The translations under genes and the position numbers were made by a program. From positions 29,393 to 48,898 of the forward strand of contig DFXX01000033.1 of the NCBI GenBank assembly GCA_002381765.1: a stretch of 19,506 nt of DNA, read 5' to 3'. The DNA comes from Bacteriovoracaceae bacterium UBA4097 (lineage in GTDB: Bacteria > Bdellovibrionota > Bacteriovoracia > Bacteriovoracales > Bacteriovoracaceae). Numbering within the stretch: position 1 is the stretch's first letter; each line of letters starts with the position of its first letter. The notes under the pieces were generated by a model. It did no database searches. It worked only from the letters and a program-made list of their open reading frames with translations, and was not told the DNA's origin. This document shows positions 7,106 to 13,362 of the stretch, one piece after another.

Positions 7106-7841
7106 TTTTTACCGGGCCCGGAATGTTGCCTTGTGGATGCTTTTGGCCCTAAAAGGAGGATATTTAAATGCTGCTGGTTTCTTGGCTACAGGAAAATTTG
7201 TATCTCACGTAACAGGGTTTGGAACTCAGATGGGAGTCTCTTTGGCGCATGAAGAATACTTTTTTGGAGGTGAACTCCTTATCATTCCTATGGCCTTCAT
7301 CCTCGGATCTTCTGTTCCGGCCTGGATGTTAGAAAGGAATTATTCAGAACATGGAGCACCCAAGTATTATCAAGTCCAGTTTCTGATTACCTTAGCCCTC
7401 GGTGTACTTCTTCTCTTGGGGACTAGTGGCTCATTTGGTCCTTTTAATCTCTGGACTGATGACCTTGATGAGATTTCTTTAATAGGCTTACTGTGTTTTA
7501 TTTGTGGGATGAAAAACGGATTATCCACATGGAGTACTTATGGAAAGATTAGAACAACTCATCTCACTGGACTTTCGACTGATATAGGTTTGCATTTGCC
7601 CAAATTTTTTAGAAGCTCAAATGTTCCCAGCAGATTCCCAGAAAAGAGAAGAGTGAATACAGTTCGTATAATGACCTTTATAAGTTTCTCCAGTGGGTCA
7701 TTGGGGGCAGCTTTTGTTTTTCCTTCTCTAGAATATTCGGGATTTGTTTTTCCGTTCCTGCTTTCAATAATCCTTTCTGTTGTTTCCTATTCAAACTATT
7801 ACATAAATCTAAAGAGAAGTTTTAAACTGCAAGAAGTTTGA
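7083..7841 (+). CDS. DUF1275 (YoaK-type) integral membrane protein
   Basis: 252 residues with about six membrane segments. It shows the family signature twice, reflecting its internal pseudo-repeat: GGYLNAAGFLATGKFVSHVTG and, about 120 residues later, CGMKNGLSTWSTYGKIRTTHLTG with TDIG following. In known members the corresponding motifs read GylDavgfl------TGnt---g. The family is widespread in bacteria with no firmly established substrate. The ATG at 7083 is chosen because the protein upstream of it does not fit the family and lies inside the preceding gene. Inner membrane. A hairpin follows at 7846-7875. Confidence 0.85.
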   Translation: MIHCRVDDFYRARNVALWMLLALKGGYLNAAGFLATGKFVSHVTGFGTQMGVSLAHEEYFFGGELLIIPMAFILGSSVPAWMLERNYSEHGAPKYYQVQFLITLALGVLLLLGTSGSFGPFNLWTDDLDEISLIGLLCFICGMKNGLSTWSTYGKIRTTHLTGLSTDIGLHLPKFFRSSNVPSRFPEKRRVNTVRIMTFISFSSGSLGAAFVFPSLEYSGFVFPFLLSIILSVVSYSNYYINLKRSFKLQEV

Positions 7842-7845
7842 TGAT

Positions 7846-7875
7846 TTTAAGTCTAGGCATTTGCCTAGACTTAAA
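7846..7875. terminator. Bidirectional terminator hairpin
   Basis: A perfect 13-bp stem (7846-7858 with 7863-7875) around a 4-base loop, just after the DUF1275 stop and just beyond the minus-strand VOC stop at 7881. A-T pairs at the base give short T-rich flanks (TCTTCTT on the plus side), consistent with termination in both directions. Confidence 0.75.
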
Positions 7876-7880
7876 TCTTC

Positions 7881-8267
7881 TTAACCCATCGGAGAACACA
7901 AATCGATTAGAAAGCCATTAAGATCTCTGACATAGGCAACTTCCTGGCCCCAAGGAGTTTGCTTTGGCTCAATTACGGGTGTGGCCCCATGAGAAACTGC
8001 TTGTGCAAAAGCTTTCTTAACATCTTTAGTTACAAGAGCAATCTCCATGGAGATGGGCACATCCTTAATTGAGTGCTCAGCAAAGGGGATCTTTTCTGAT
8101 TTAATAAGGTCCCATGAAGTGAAGCAAAGTTTTGTCTGACCAGTCTTCATTTCACCATAATCCTTACCCTCATGTAAAAAGCCTCTTTCTAAGTTAAAAG
8201 CTTTTTCATAAAACTCAATTGCTTTTACAACATCGGGAACAAAAAATATTGTATAACCTAGTTCCAC
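7881..8267 (-). CDS. VOC superfamily (glyoxalase/bleomycin resistance-like) protein
   Basis: 128 residues, one vicinal-oxygen-chelate domain made of two beta-alpha-beta-beta-beta units: GYTIFFVPDVVKAIEFYEKAF begins the first, and ISMEIALVTKDVKKAFAQAV the second, ending VRDLNGFLIDLCSP. The last metal-ligand position, normally Glu, is Asp here. Such proteins are metal-dependent isomerases, dioxygenases or drug-binding resistance proteins; the substrate cannot be assigned. The start is a GTG with AAAGGAGGA 4 bases upstream, overlapping the last 10 bases of the SRPBCC gene, so translation is coupled. Confidence 0.88.
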   Translation of the reverse strand: MELGYTIFFVPDVVKAIEFYEKAFNLERGFLHEGKDYGEMKTGQTKLCFTSWDLIKSEKIPFAEHSIKDVPISMEIALVTKDVKKAFAQAVSHGATPVIEPKQTPWGQEVAYVRDLNGFLIDLCSPMG

Positions 8268-8679
8268 AAATCCTCCTTTATTTTTCTTTCTAAATTTGAT
8301 TTTAGTTTATTTAAGTCCGTCTTAACCACTTGAATATCGCTTTTATATTCCTCTTCGGACATGCGTGATACGTGATACACAGTGAGAATAACTTCACTTC
8401 TTTTGACATTTTTCATGGCCCTGAAAGGATTGTAATTAATTTCTCCATTTGGAAGTATAACATCATGATCCATAACGCCGAAAGAATTCAGTGGAGTAAA
8501 ATTAATTTTTACTTTTCCCAAGGGTGAATCGGTCTCCCAAAATTCATCCTTTTTGGTGAGGCCGTTTGGCCGAGACCCGAAGCCCACATCGGTAAGCTTT
8601 CGGATCTTGCGGTATTAGCGTATACTTCTTCTAGAGAGCGGTTAATAGAGATTGATATTTGAATTGAAGGGAGTGTCAT
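8258..8679 (-). pseudogene. SRPBCC (polyketide cyclase-like) gene with a one-base frameshift
   Basis: Two reading frames together make one SRPBCC protein. From the ATG at 8677-8679 frame 1 reads MTLPSIQISISINRSLEEVY then ...SLPMWASGLG, the usual N-terminal strand and helix. The frame then must move at the A5 tract (minus strand; bases 8550-8554) into KKDEFWETDSPLGKVKINF and on through NSFGVMDHDV, SEVILTVYHVSRMSEEEY and DLNKLKSNLE, matching the family to its C-terminus. Adding one A to the tract, or a -1 slip there (A AAA AGG), restores about 140 residues, the family's normal length. Without it only a 109-residue C-terminal piece is readable, from a GTG at 8587. Members bind hydrophobic ligands in a deep cavity. 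Likely cotranscribed with the VOC gene. It may be a pseudogene, a sequencing error or programmed slippage. Confidence 0.8.
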
Positions 8680-8806
8680 ATTTCATTTTTAGCGTTGTTA
8701 AGGCGAGTCTGTTATCACGCAAAGCTTCTAGGCTTACAGGGTTCAGAATGTCTCTCTGTGTAAACTGACGCGCTTCTTCTGGTCAATTTTAGGAGAAGGT
8801 GGCTTT

Positions 8807-8854
8807 ATGGGAAAACTAATTACGGTATTTATTGAAAAGAGGATTTATGGATAA
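8807..8854 (+). CDS. 15-codon leader ORF overlapping the VOC start
   Basis: ATG with AAGGTGG a few bases upstream encodes a 15-residue peptide beginning MGKLITVFIEKRIYG, ending in TAA that overlaps the ATG of the next gene (ATGGATAA, 8847-8854). The upstream site is a better Shine-Dalgarno than that of the main gene, suggesting translational coupling. The peptide itself probably has no function. Confidence 0.4.
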   Translation: MGKLITVFIEKRIYG

Positions 8855-9707
8855 GATTATATCTTGCTTATGGTTTGATAGAGAAGCTGAAGCTGCTGCT
8901 AAGTTTTACACGGGTATATTCAAGAACTCGAAAGTTATAAAAGTTAATTACTTCAACGGAGTGGGGGAGGAGTTTCATGGCAAAAAAGCCGGGGAAACGA
9001 TGCTCGTTCATTTTGAACTTGAAGGGATAAGATTTGCTGCACTTAACGGAGGACCATATTTTACTCCCACACCAAGTCACTCCCAGTTTGTGACTTGTAA
9101 TACGACCGAAGAGGTCGATCGCCTTTGGAATGCTTTGTCGCAAGGAGGTAAAACTCTTATGGAGCTGGGATCATATTCTTGGAGTGAACGCTATGGTTGG
9201 CTTCAAGATAAATATGGATATTCCTGGCAAATTGGGAAGAGCGACGAAGAATCTAGTATTCAAAAAATAACACCAACACTTCTCTTTCAAAATAAAAAAT
9301 GCAGAGAAGCTCTGAACTTTTACTCTGCAATCTTCTCATCTGAAGCTACAAATCTATATGAAGAGGATGGAATGATATACTTTGGGCAAATTAAGCTTTT
9401 GGATCAAGTCTTTACTGTTATGGATAGTCCCACTTCTCATGAACATACCTTTAACGAAGCCACATCCTTTGTTCTCAAATGTGAAGACCAAAAAGAAATA
9501 GATTACTACTGGAACAAACTTTCAGATGGCGGTGATCCCAGTGCTCAGCAGTGTGGATGGCTTAAAGATAAGTTTGGTATTTCTTGGCAGATCATTCCCG
9601 AAATTATGGATGAAATCATGGATAATTATTTATCGGAGAAATCTCTCAAGTCGACAAAAGCTATGTACGGAATGAAGAAGCTGGAGATTGAGAAATTGTT
9701 AAGTTAA
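8847..9707 (+). CDS. Two-domain PhnB-like VOC protein (3-dmu-9_3-mt type)
   Basis: 286 residues with two PhnB-like domains. The first (about 3-130) has CLWFDREAEAAAKFYTGIF, FELEGIRFAALNGGP and RYGWLQDKYGYSWQI; the second (about 140-265) repeats the pattern with LLFQNKKCREALNFYSAIF, MDSPTSHEHTFNEATSF and CGWLKDKFGISWQIIP. The WL-DKfG-SWQi signature at the end of both domains is characteristic of this group (Pfam 3-dmu-9_3-mt). Despite the family label, most members are not methyltransferases and their reaction is unknown. The ATG at 8847 is preferred over a TTG at 8832, with AGAGGA 6 bases upstream. It is divergent from the SRPBCC/VOC pair, with about 130 bases between. Confidence 0.9.
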   Translation: MDKIISCLWFDREAEAAAKFYTGIFKNSKVIKVNYFNGVGEEFHGKKAGETMLVHFELEGIRFAALNGGPYFTPTPSHSQFVTCNTTEEVDRLWNALSQGGKTLMELGSYSWSERYGWLQDKYGYSWQIGKSDEESSIQKITPTLLFQNKKCREALNFYSAIFSSEATNLYEEDGMIYFGQIKLLDQVFTVMDSPTSHEHTFNEATSFVLKCEDQKEIDYYWNKLSDGGDPSAQQCGWLKDKFGISWQIIPEIMDEIMDNYLSEKSLKSTKAMYGMKKLEIEKLLS

Positions 9708-9763
9708 GTAGAGAAATGGTTCACAGCTATTGGCTTATCTTTTCTACTTAGCTAAATTAAGAT

Positions 9764-10471
9764 ATGAAATACAATCTCTTTCTCTTTGACCTCGACGATA
9801 CTCTTTTAGACTTTAAAGAATCGGAAAGGCTTTCCTTTTTTCTGGCCCTCCAGAGCTTAGGCCTTAAAGATAATTTGGATACCGTATTTAAGGATTATCA
9901 GGTTATCAATTCTGCCCTGTGGAAGGAGTTTGAAGCAGGCAGTATTTCGAAAGACCTTCTTAAGATTGAGCGCTTTCGTAAAACCTTTGGCTCTCACCAA
10001 ATTGAAATAAATCCAGAGACCGCCAGTGCTCGATACCTGGATGCCTTGCCTGAAACCGTTGTACTCATTGATCACTCGGTGGAAATATGTGAGTGGCTAA
10101 GAGAGCACGGAGAGATCGGCATCATCACCAATGGCATTGAGTATGTTCAAAGAAAACGTATTCAGAATTCAAAGCTTGCCCCATTTATAGGTTTCATAAG
10201 TGTTTCTGAAGCTTGTGGCTTTGCTAAACCTGATGTGAGGTTTTTTGAATATACTGTCAAAATGGCAAAGTCTTTTAACAAGGGTTCAACTGTCATAATA
10301 GGAGATCGGTTAGAGGCAGATATTCAGGGGGCTCACAACTTTGGCATCTCTAGCTGTTGGTTTAATCCTCATAAAATGATTGGCAATGATATTAAGCCAA
10401 CCTATGAGATCAGCCACTTGTCAGAAATTAAAAAGTATTTCTTATCAGAAGAAATCATCTCCTGTGTATAG
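9764..10471 (+). CDS. yjjG: HAD hydrolase, YjjG-like (noncanonical) pyrimidine nucleotidase
   Basis: 235 residues with all HAD motifs: motif I FDLDDTLLDF (D9 nucleophile, D11 acid/base), motif II IITNG (T122), motif III FAKPD (K155) and motif IV IIGDRLEADI (D181, D186). The cap (about 15-95) contains YQVINSALWKEFEAGSIS, very like the cap of E. coli YjjG and B. subtilis YfnB, and SSCWFNPH near the end matches too. YjjG removes phosphate from non-canonical pyrimidine nucleotides (house-cleaning) in the cytoplasm. The Shine-Dalgarno is weak (TTAAG). It has its own start after a 56-base gap and ends directly against a LysR remnant. Family assignment is strong; the exact substrate is inferred. Confidence 0.88.
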   Translation: MKYNLFLFDLDDTLLDFKESERLSFFLALQSLGLKDNLDTVFKDYQVINSALWKEFEAGSISKDLLKIERFRKTFGSHQIEINPETASARYLDALPETVVLIDHSVEICEWLREHGEIGIITNGIEYVQRKRIQNSKLAPFIGFISVSEACGFAKPDVRFFEYTVKMAKSFNKGSTVIIGDRLEADIQGAHNFGISSCWFNPHKMIGNDIKPTYEISHLSEIKKYFLSEEIISCV

Positions 10472-10647
10472 CCCTTATGCCAACTTGGATGGTAGAGAAT
10501 CAGAAAGATGCTAAAAATCTTCAAGTAGTTTTACCAAAACTCGCACCACCCGAATCACCAATATACGCCGTCATGCCATACTACAAGGAACTGGGACTTA
10601 AGCAGCGGGCCATGATTGAATTTCTTAAAGAGAAGTTAAAAAAGTAA
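10465..10647 (+). pseudogene. 3' remnant of a LysR-family regulator
   Basis: An open frame ending at TAA (10645-10647) reads ALMPTWMVENQKDAKNLQVV, then VLPKLAPPESPIYAVMPYY and KQRAMIEFLKEKL. This is the extreme C-terminus of a LysR substrate-binding domain (iallPtwlv---g-L--vLp------iyaVyP----l--k-RafidfL-e-l). The 56 residues from the ATG at 10477 are all that is left; the HTH and most of the effector domain are gone, and the matching frame fades into the end of the HAD gene. This looks like a deletion scar, not a functional gene. Confidence 0.75.
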
Positions 10648-10664
10648 CAGGCTAATCTTTTAAG

Positions 10665-10689
10665 TATACATATTGCTCTATTATGTATA
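10665..10689. promoter_or_regulatory. Inverted repeat, probable RHH operator
   Basis: TATACATA (10665-10672) and its exact inverse TATGTATA (10682-10689), 9 bases apart. The right arm covers most of the -10 box at 10686-10691. Ribbon-helix-helix proteins such as the product of the next gene commonly bind repeats of this size in their own promoters, so autorepression is likely. The AT-rich composition makes a chance repeat possible. Confidence 0.5.
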
Positions 10690-10691
10690 AT
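10686..10691 (+). promoter_or_regulatory. -10 box TATAAT, near-leaderless start
   Basis: A perfect TATAAT 9 bases before the ATG at 10701. Transcription would begin about 7 bases after the box, at or within 3 bases of the start codon, so the mRNA would be leaderless or nearly so; there is indeed no Shine-Dalgarno. No good -35 is seen (GTATAC/AGTATA at the expected place). Confidence 0.55.
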
Positions 10692-10700
10692 ACCCACTCC

Positions 10701-10919
10701 ATGGGAATCGTAAAAATATCAGATGAAGTTCATGAGCAACTTAGAAAGGCTTCTAAGGCCCTTGATCGCTCACTTAACTCACAGGCCGAACATTGGCTTA
10801 AGATCGGCATGCTAAGCGAGTTATACCGAGATAAGACTTATGAGGAGCTAAGAAATCTTCTCTTTGAGTTCGACGAACTCTCTCTTGAAAATATACTTAA
10901 AAAGTTAAAAAAACGATGA
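10701..10919 (+). CDS. ParD-like ribbon-helix-helix antitoxin-family protein
   Basis: 72 residues. MGIVKISDEVHEQLRKASKA begins with the RHH beta-strand (VKIS) and first helix; DRSLNSQAEHWLKIGML is the second helix with the family's N-x-Q-A-E-x-W-x-K-I-G motif. This is the ParD_like group (Pfam PF11903), related to type II antitoxins. The tail is charged (LKKLKKR). An ATG at 10683 lies inside the -10 box and is unlikely. The stop overlaps the next start as ATGA (10916-10919), a tight coupling as in toxin-antitoxin operons, but the partner is a methionine aminopeptidase and not a ParE-type toxin. Likely represses its own promoter through the repeat at 10665-10689. Confidence 0.85.
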   Translation: MGIVKISDEVHEQLRKASKALDRSLNSQAEHWLKIGMLSELYRDKTYEELRNLLFEFDELSLENILKKLKKR

Positions 10920-11701
10920 TCAAGCTTAAAAGTGAACAAGACATTATTCTGTATCGGGAGACAGGTCGGATAGCTGGGGAAATTTTGAGCACCCTTAAAG
11001 AACAGGTAAAGCCTGGGGTCGATACTTATACGATTGCTAAGCTCGCGGAAGAATTAATCATCCACAAGTATCAGGCCATACCCTCATCCATTGGGCAGTA
11101 TGATTTTAAGTTTGCCCTAAATAGCTCCATCAATAATGTCATCTGCCATGGTGTCCCCGCCAAAGACGAAATTCTTAAAGATGGAGATATCATCAACCTT
11201 GATCTAACGGTAAAAAAGCACGGCTTCATTGCTGATACTTCTCGGATGTATTTGGTAGGGGAAGTATCTCCCGAGGCCCGTCAGCTGTGCAAAATAACTT
11301 ATGAGTGCATGTGGAAGGGAATTGAGCAGGTGAGACCCGGAAATACCGTGGGAGATATTGGTTATGCCATTCAAAGACATGCAACCCGAAACAATTTTAC
11401 CGTAGTGAGAGAGTATTGTGGGCACGGAATCGGGCAGAAGATGCATGAGGATCCTCAGATTGCTCACTATGGAACTAAGGGTAAGGGGCAAGTACTGCAA
11501 AAAGGGATGACCTTTACCATTGAGCCCATGATTAATCAGGGCTCAAGACAAATAAAGCATCTGGCCGACGATTGGACGGTGGTAACTAAAGACGGAAAAC
11601 TATCTGCTCAATGGGAACACACAATATTAGTAACAGATAAAGGCTTCGAAATTCTCACCCTGCGTGAGGAGGAGAAAGAAGAATTTTCTAAATGGTTTTA
11701 A
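10916..11701 (+). CDS. map: Type I methionine aminopeptidase
   Basis: 261 residues, the normal length of bacterial MetAP-I. It removes the initiator Met from new proteins when the second residue is small. All dinuclear metal ligands are present: D96 (NLDLT), D107 (ADTSR), H170 (GHGIG), E203 (TIEPM) and E234 (QWEHT); the two catalytic His residues are H78 (ICHG) and H177 (MHEDP). Numbering runs one behind E. coli Map, so it looks fully active. Cytoplasmic. It is not in the usual ribosomal-protein/adk setting; it overlaps a ParD-like gene by 4 bases and is followed by a GNAT gene, suggesting a second, regulated copy in addition to a housekeeping one. That duplicate status cannot be seen from this window. 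Confidence 0.95.
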   Translation: MIKLKSEQDIILYRETGRIAGEILSTLKEQVKPGVDTYTIAKLAEELIIHKYQAIPSSIGQYDFKFALNSSINNVICHGVPAKDEILKDGDIINLDLTVKKHGFIADTSRMYLVGEVSPEARQLCKITYECMWKGIEQVRPGNTVGDIGYAIQRHATRNNFTVVREYCGHGIGQKMHEDPQIAHYGTKGKGQVLQKGMTFTIEPMINQGSRQIKHLADDWTVVTKDGKLSAQWEHTILVTDKGFEILTLREEEKEEFSKWF

Positions 11702-11703
11702 CT

Positions 11704-12255
11704 ATGACTTATCTTGAAACATCTCGCGTAAGACTTGAAGAATTTTTCCCAGGCGATACTCATCTCTTAAAAGAACTCGATTCCGATCCTGAGGTCATGC
11801 TTTATCTAAATGGAGGCAGACCTTCTACCGATGCAGAGATCGCTTTGGCGATGGAAAGAATCCTCGCCTTGAAAGAAAAGCATTCAGGAAAGTTTGGATT
11901 GTGGAAAGCTATTGAAAAGGTTTCAGGCGATTACCTGGGATGGTTTCTATTTCGACCTGATAAGAAAGATCCGGAGAATGTTAAGTCCATTGAGATTGGA
12001 TATCGCCTAAAGAAGAAGTGCTGGGGCAAAGGTTTTGCGACAGAAGTTTCTAGAGAAATCATGGCCAAGGGCTTTAATGAGCTCGGTGTAGAGACTATCT
12101 GGGCCCGAACACTAGTGGTCAATACCAAGTCTCAAAACGTCATGAAGAAAATCAATCTCAAATTTGAGTATCACTATGAAGAGGTCGAATTTGAGGGTAA
12201 GGATAAGCGAGGTATTAGATACTCAATCAGTAAAGATGAGTGGTCATCTTTGTGA
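11704..12255 (+). CDS. GNAT acetyltransferase, RimJ/RimL-like
   Basis: 183 residues from the ATG at 11704 (an alternative ATG at 11692 adds 4). YLETSRVRLEEFFPGDTHLL and DPEVMLYLNGGRP are the N-terminal pattern of the RimJ/RimL group; the acetyl-CoA site is the R/Q-x-x-G-x-G/A loop seen as KKKCWGKGFATEVSREIM at about 99-116; WARTLVVNTKSQNVMKKINL is the typical final helix with N-x-x-S-x-x-V. It acetylates an amine, often a protein N-terminus or an amino acid/drug. The start lies 2 bases after the aminopeptidase stop and no Shine-Dalgarno is visible, so translation probably depends on coupling. Together with the aminopeptidase it could form an N-terminal processing pair; this is inference. Confidence 0.88.
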   Translation: MTYLETSRVRLEEFFPGDTHLLKELDSDPEVMLYLNGGRPSTDAEIALAMERILALKEKHSGKFGLWKAIEKVSGDYLGWFLFRPDKKDPENVKSIEIGYRLKKKCWGKGFATEVSREIMAKGFNELGVETIWARTLVVNTKSQNVMKKINLKFEYHYEEVEFEGKDKRGIRYSISKDEWSSL

Positions 12256-12261
12256 CCTAAT

Positions 12262-12651
12262 CTAGATATTTTTCTCAGCTACGCAAACCTCAACCGATTT
12301 CTTCTTAGTTCCACTCCATTGCTGAGCGAGCGTATTAACCTGATCCAAGAGGGCCTCTAGTTCGAGACCTCTTTTGGTGAAGCTGTAAGATACCTTGGGA
12401 GGAATAGATGGTTCCATCTTTCTTTCCAGAATTCCGGCCCCTTCAAGCATTCTTAATCTTTCTGTTAAAACTTTTGCCGAAATAAGGGGGAGCTGCTTCT
12501 TAATTTCTCCAAACCTCATTTCGCCACAATTTCTGATAAGCCAGAGGATATAGGTGGTCCAGGGGCCCGAAAGAATATTTAATAGGCCATCCATGGGGCA
12601 TCTCATCTCACTATATTTTCGCACGTCGATAGATATGCTTTTTTTTGCCAT
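12262..12651 (-). CDS. HxlR-family winged-helix regulator
   Basis: 129 residues. It carries the HxlR pattern: RCPMDGLLNILSGPWTTYIL, MRFGEIKKQLPLISAKVLTE with the recognition helix, RLRMLEGAGILERK and the wing VSYSFTKRGLELE. Cys18 in the N-terminal RCP is at the position of the redox- or quinone-sensing Cys in relatives such as YodB, so sensing of electrophiles or oxidants is plausible. It is divergent from the glutathione S-transferase gene, with repeated motifs in the 96 bases between, which fits control of the detoxification genes and of itself. Its 3' end faces the GNAT gene with only 6 bases between stops. Cytoplasmic dimer expected. Confidence 0.92.
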   Translation of the reverse strand: MAKKSISIDVRKYSEMRCPMDGLLNILSGPWTTYILWLIRNCGEMRFGEIKKQLPLISAKVLTERLRMLEGAGILERKMEPSIPPKVSYSFTKRGLELEALLDQVNTLAQQWSGTKKKSVEVCVAEKNI

Positions 12652-12706
12652 TAGTTACTCCAGGGAAACTAGTTACTTTAAGGTACCTACTTGATTATAG
12701 TAACTA
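12652..12706. promoter_or_regulatory. Repeated TAGTTACT sites and promoter, probable HxlR operator
   Basis: TAGTTACT occurs at 12652-12659 and 12670-12677, and its exact inverse AGTAACTA at 12699-12706; the palindrome GGTACC (12682-12687) lies between. A promoter for the transferase gene fits here: TTACTT (12674-12679), 16 bases, TATAGT (12696-12701). The sites thus cover both the -35 and -10, and the first one touches the regulator's own start codon, as expected for a divergent autoregulated repressor. Confidence 0.65.
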
Positions 12707-12747
12707 GAGGTCTATACTCAAGGAAAATAAATCTTAGGAGACATAAA

Positions 12748-13353
12748 ATGAAATTATTCTATGCTAGCGGTGCTTGTTCTCTTTCTCCCCACATCGTTTT
12801 AAGAGAGTTAGGACTTAATTTTGAATTAGAAAAGGTGGATCTTAGAACTAAAAAGACCGAAAGAGGTGAGGACTTTAGCCAGATATCTCTTAAAGGGTAT
12901 GTCCCACATTTTATTACCGACAATGGAGAGCACCTCACAGAAGGAGCGGTCATTGTCCAATATCTCGCGGACCTTCGCCCTGAAGCAAACCTTATTCCAA
13001 AGCACGGGACGATGGAAAGAGTGCGTGTTCAAGAATGGTTGAACTACATAGGAGCTGAAGTCCATAAATCATTTACTCCACTCTTTAATCCGGAAATTGT
13101 TTCGACGACCCGAGACATTTATACAGCAAAGCTCAAGAAATCCTTTGACTATATTTCGGCAAAGCTCAGTAACAATCTTTTCCTAATGGGCGAAACATTT
13201 TCTGTAGCAGATGCCTATCTCTTCACAGTTCTCAACTGGGCAACTATGGTTAAAATCGATCTATCTCCCTGGCCAACTCTGGTTGATTACTCAAAAAGGG
13301 TCGCAGCAAGACCTAAGGTACAAGAAGCTCTCAAGATGGAAGGGTTAATCTAA
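12748..13353 (+). CDS. gst: Glutathione S-transferase, beta-class-like
   Basis: 201 residues with the beta-class N-terminus MKLFYASGACSLSPHIVLRE, where Tyr5, Ser11 and especially Cys10 are the conserved residues near glutathione. The cis-Pro of the thioredoxin-like domain is in GYVPHF, and TEGAVIVQYLAD carries the Glu-Gly/Ala gamma-glutamyl contact. The C-terminal helical domain has FSVADAYLFTVLNW, the usual N-capping/hydrophobic staple motif, and ends RPKVQEALKMEGL. It conjugates or reduces electrophiles with glutathione in the cytoplasm. AGGAG 8 bases before the ATG fixes the start; an ATG upstream at 12691 lies inside the promoter. First gene of an operon with nitronate monooxygenase. Confidence 0.93.
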   Translation: MKLFYASGACSLSPHIVLRELGLNFELEKVDLRTKKTERGEDFSQISLKGYVPHFITDNGEHLTEGAVIVQYLADLRPEANLIPKHGTMERVRVQEWLNYIGAEVHKSFTPLFNPEIVSTTRDIYTAKLKKSFDYISAKLSNNLFLMGETFSVADAYLFTVLNWATMVKIDLSPWPTLVDYSKRVAARPKVQEALKMEGLI

Positions 13354-13362
13354 GGAAAGGTC

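Noticed and set aside
8641..8782. Open minus-strand frame of 46 codons upstream of the SRPBCC gene
   Set aside because: It looks somewhat protein-like (SLEALRDNRLALTTLK) but has no suitable start and overlaps the true SRPBCC start in another frame; a chance frame of this length is not rare.
9706..9752. Terminator after the two-domain VOC gene
   Set aside because: AAGTAGA and TCTACTT can pair but over a loop of about 30 bases with no T-run; too weak to call.
10701..11701. Classic type II toxin-antitoxin (ParDE) pair
   Set aside because: The second gene is an intact methionine aminopeptidase, not a ParE/RelE-fold toxin; reported instead as a TA-like arrangement.
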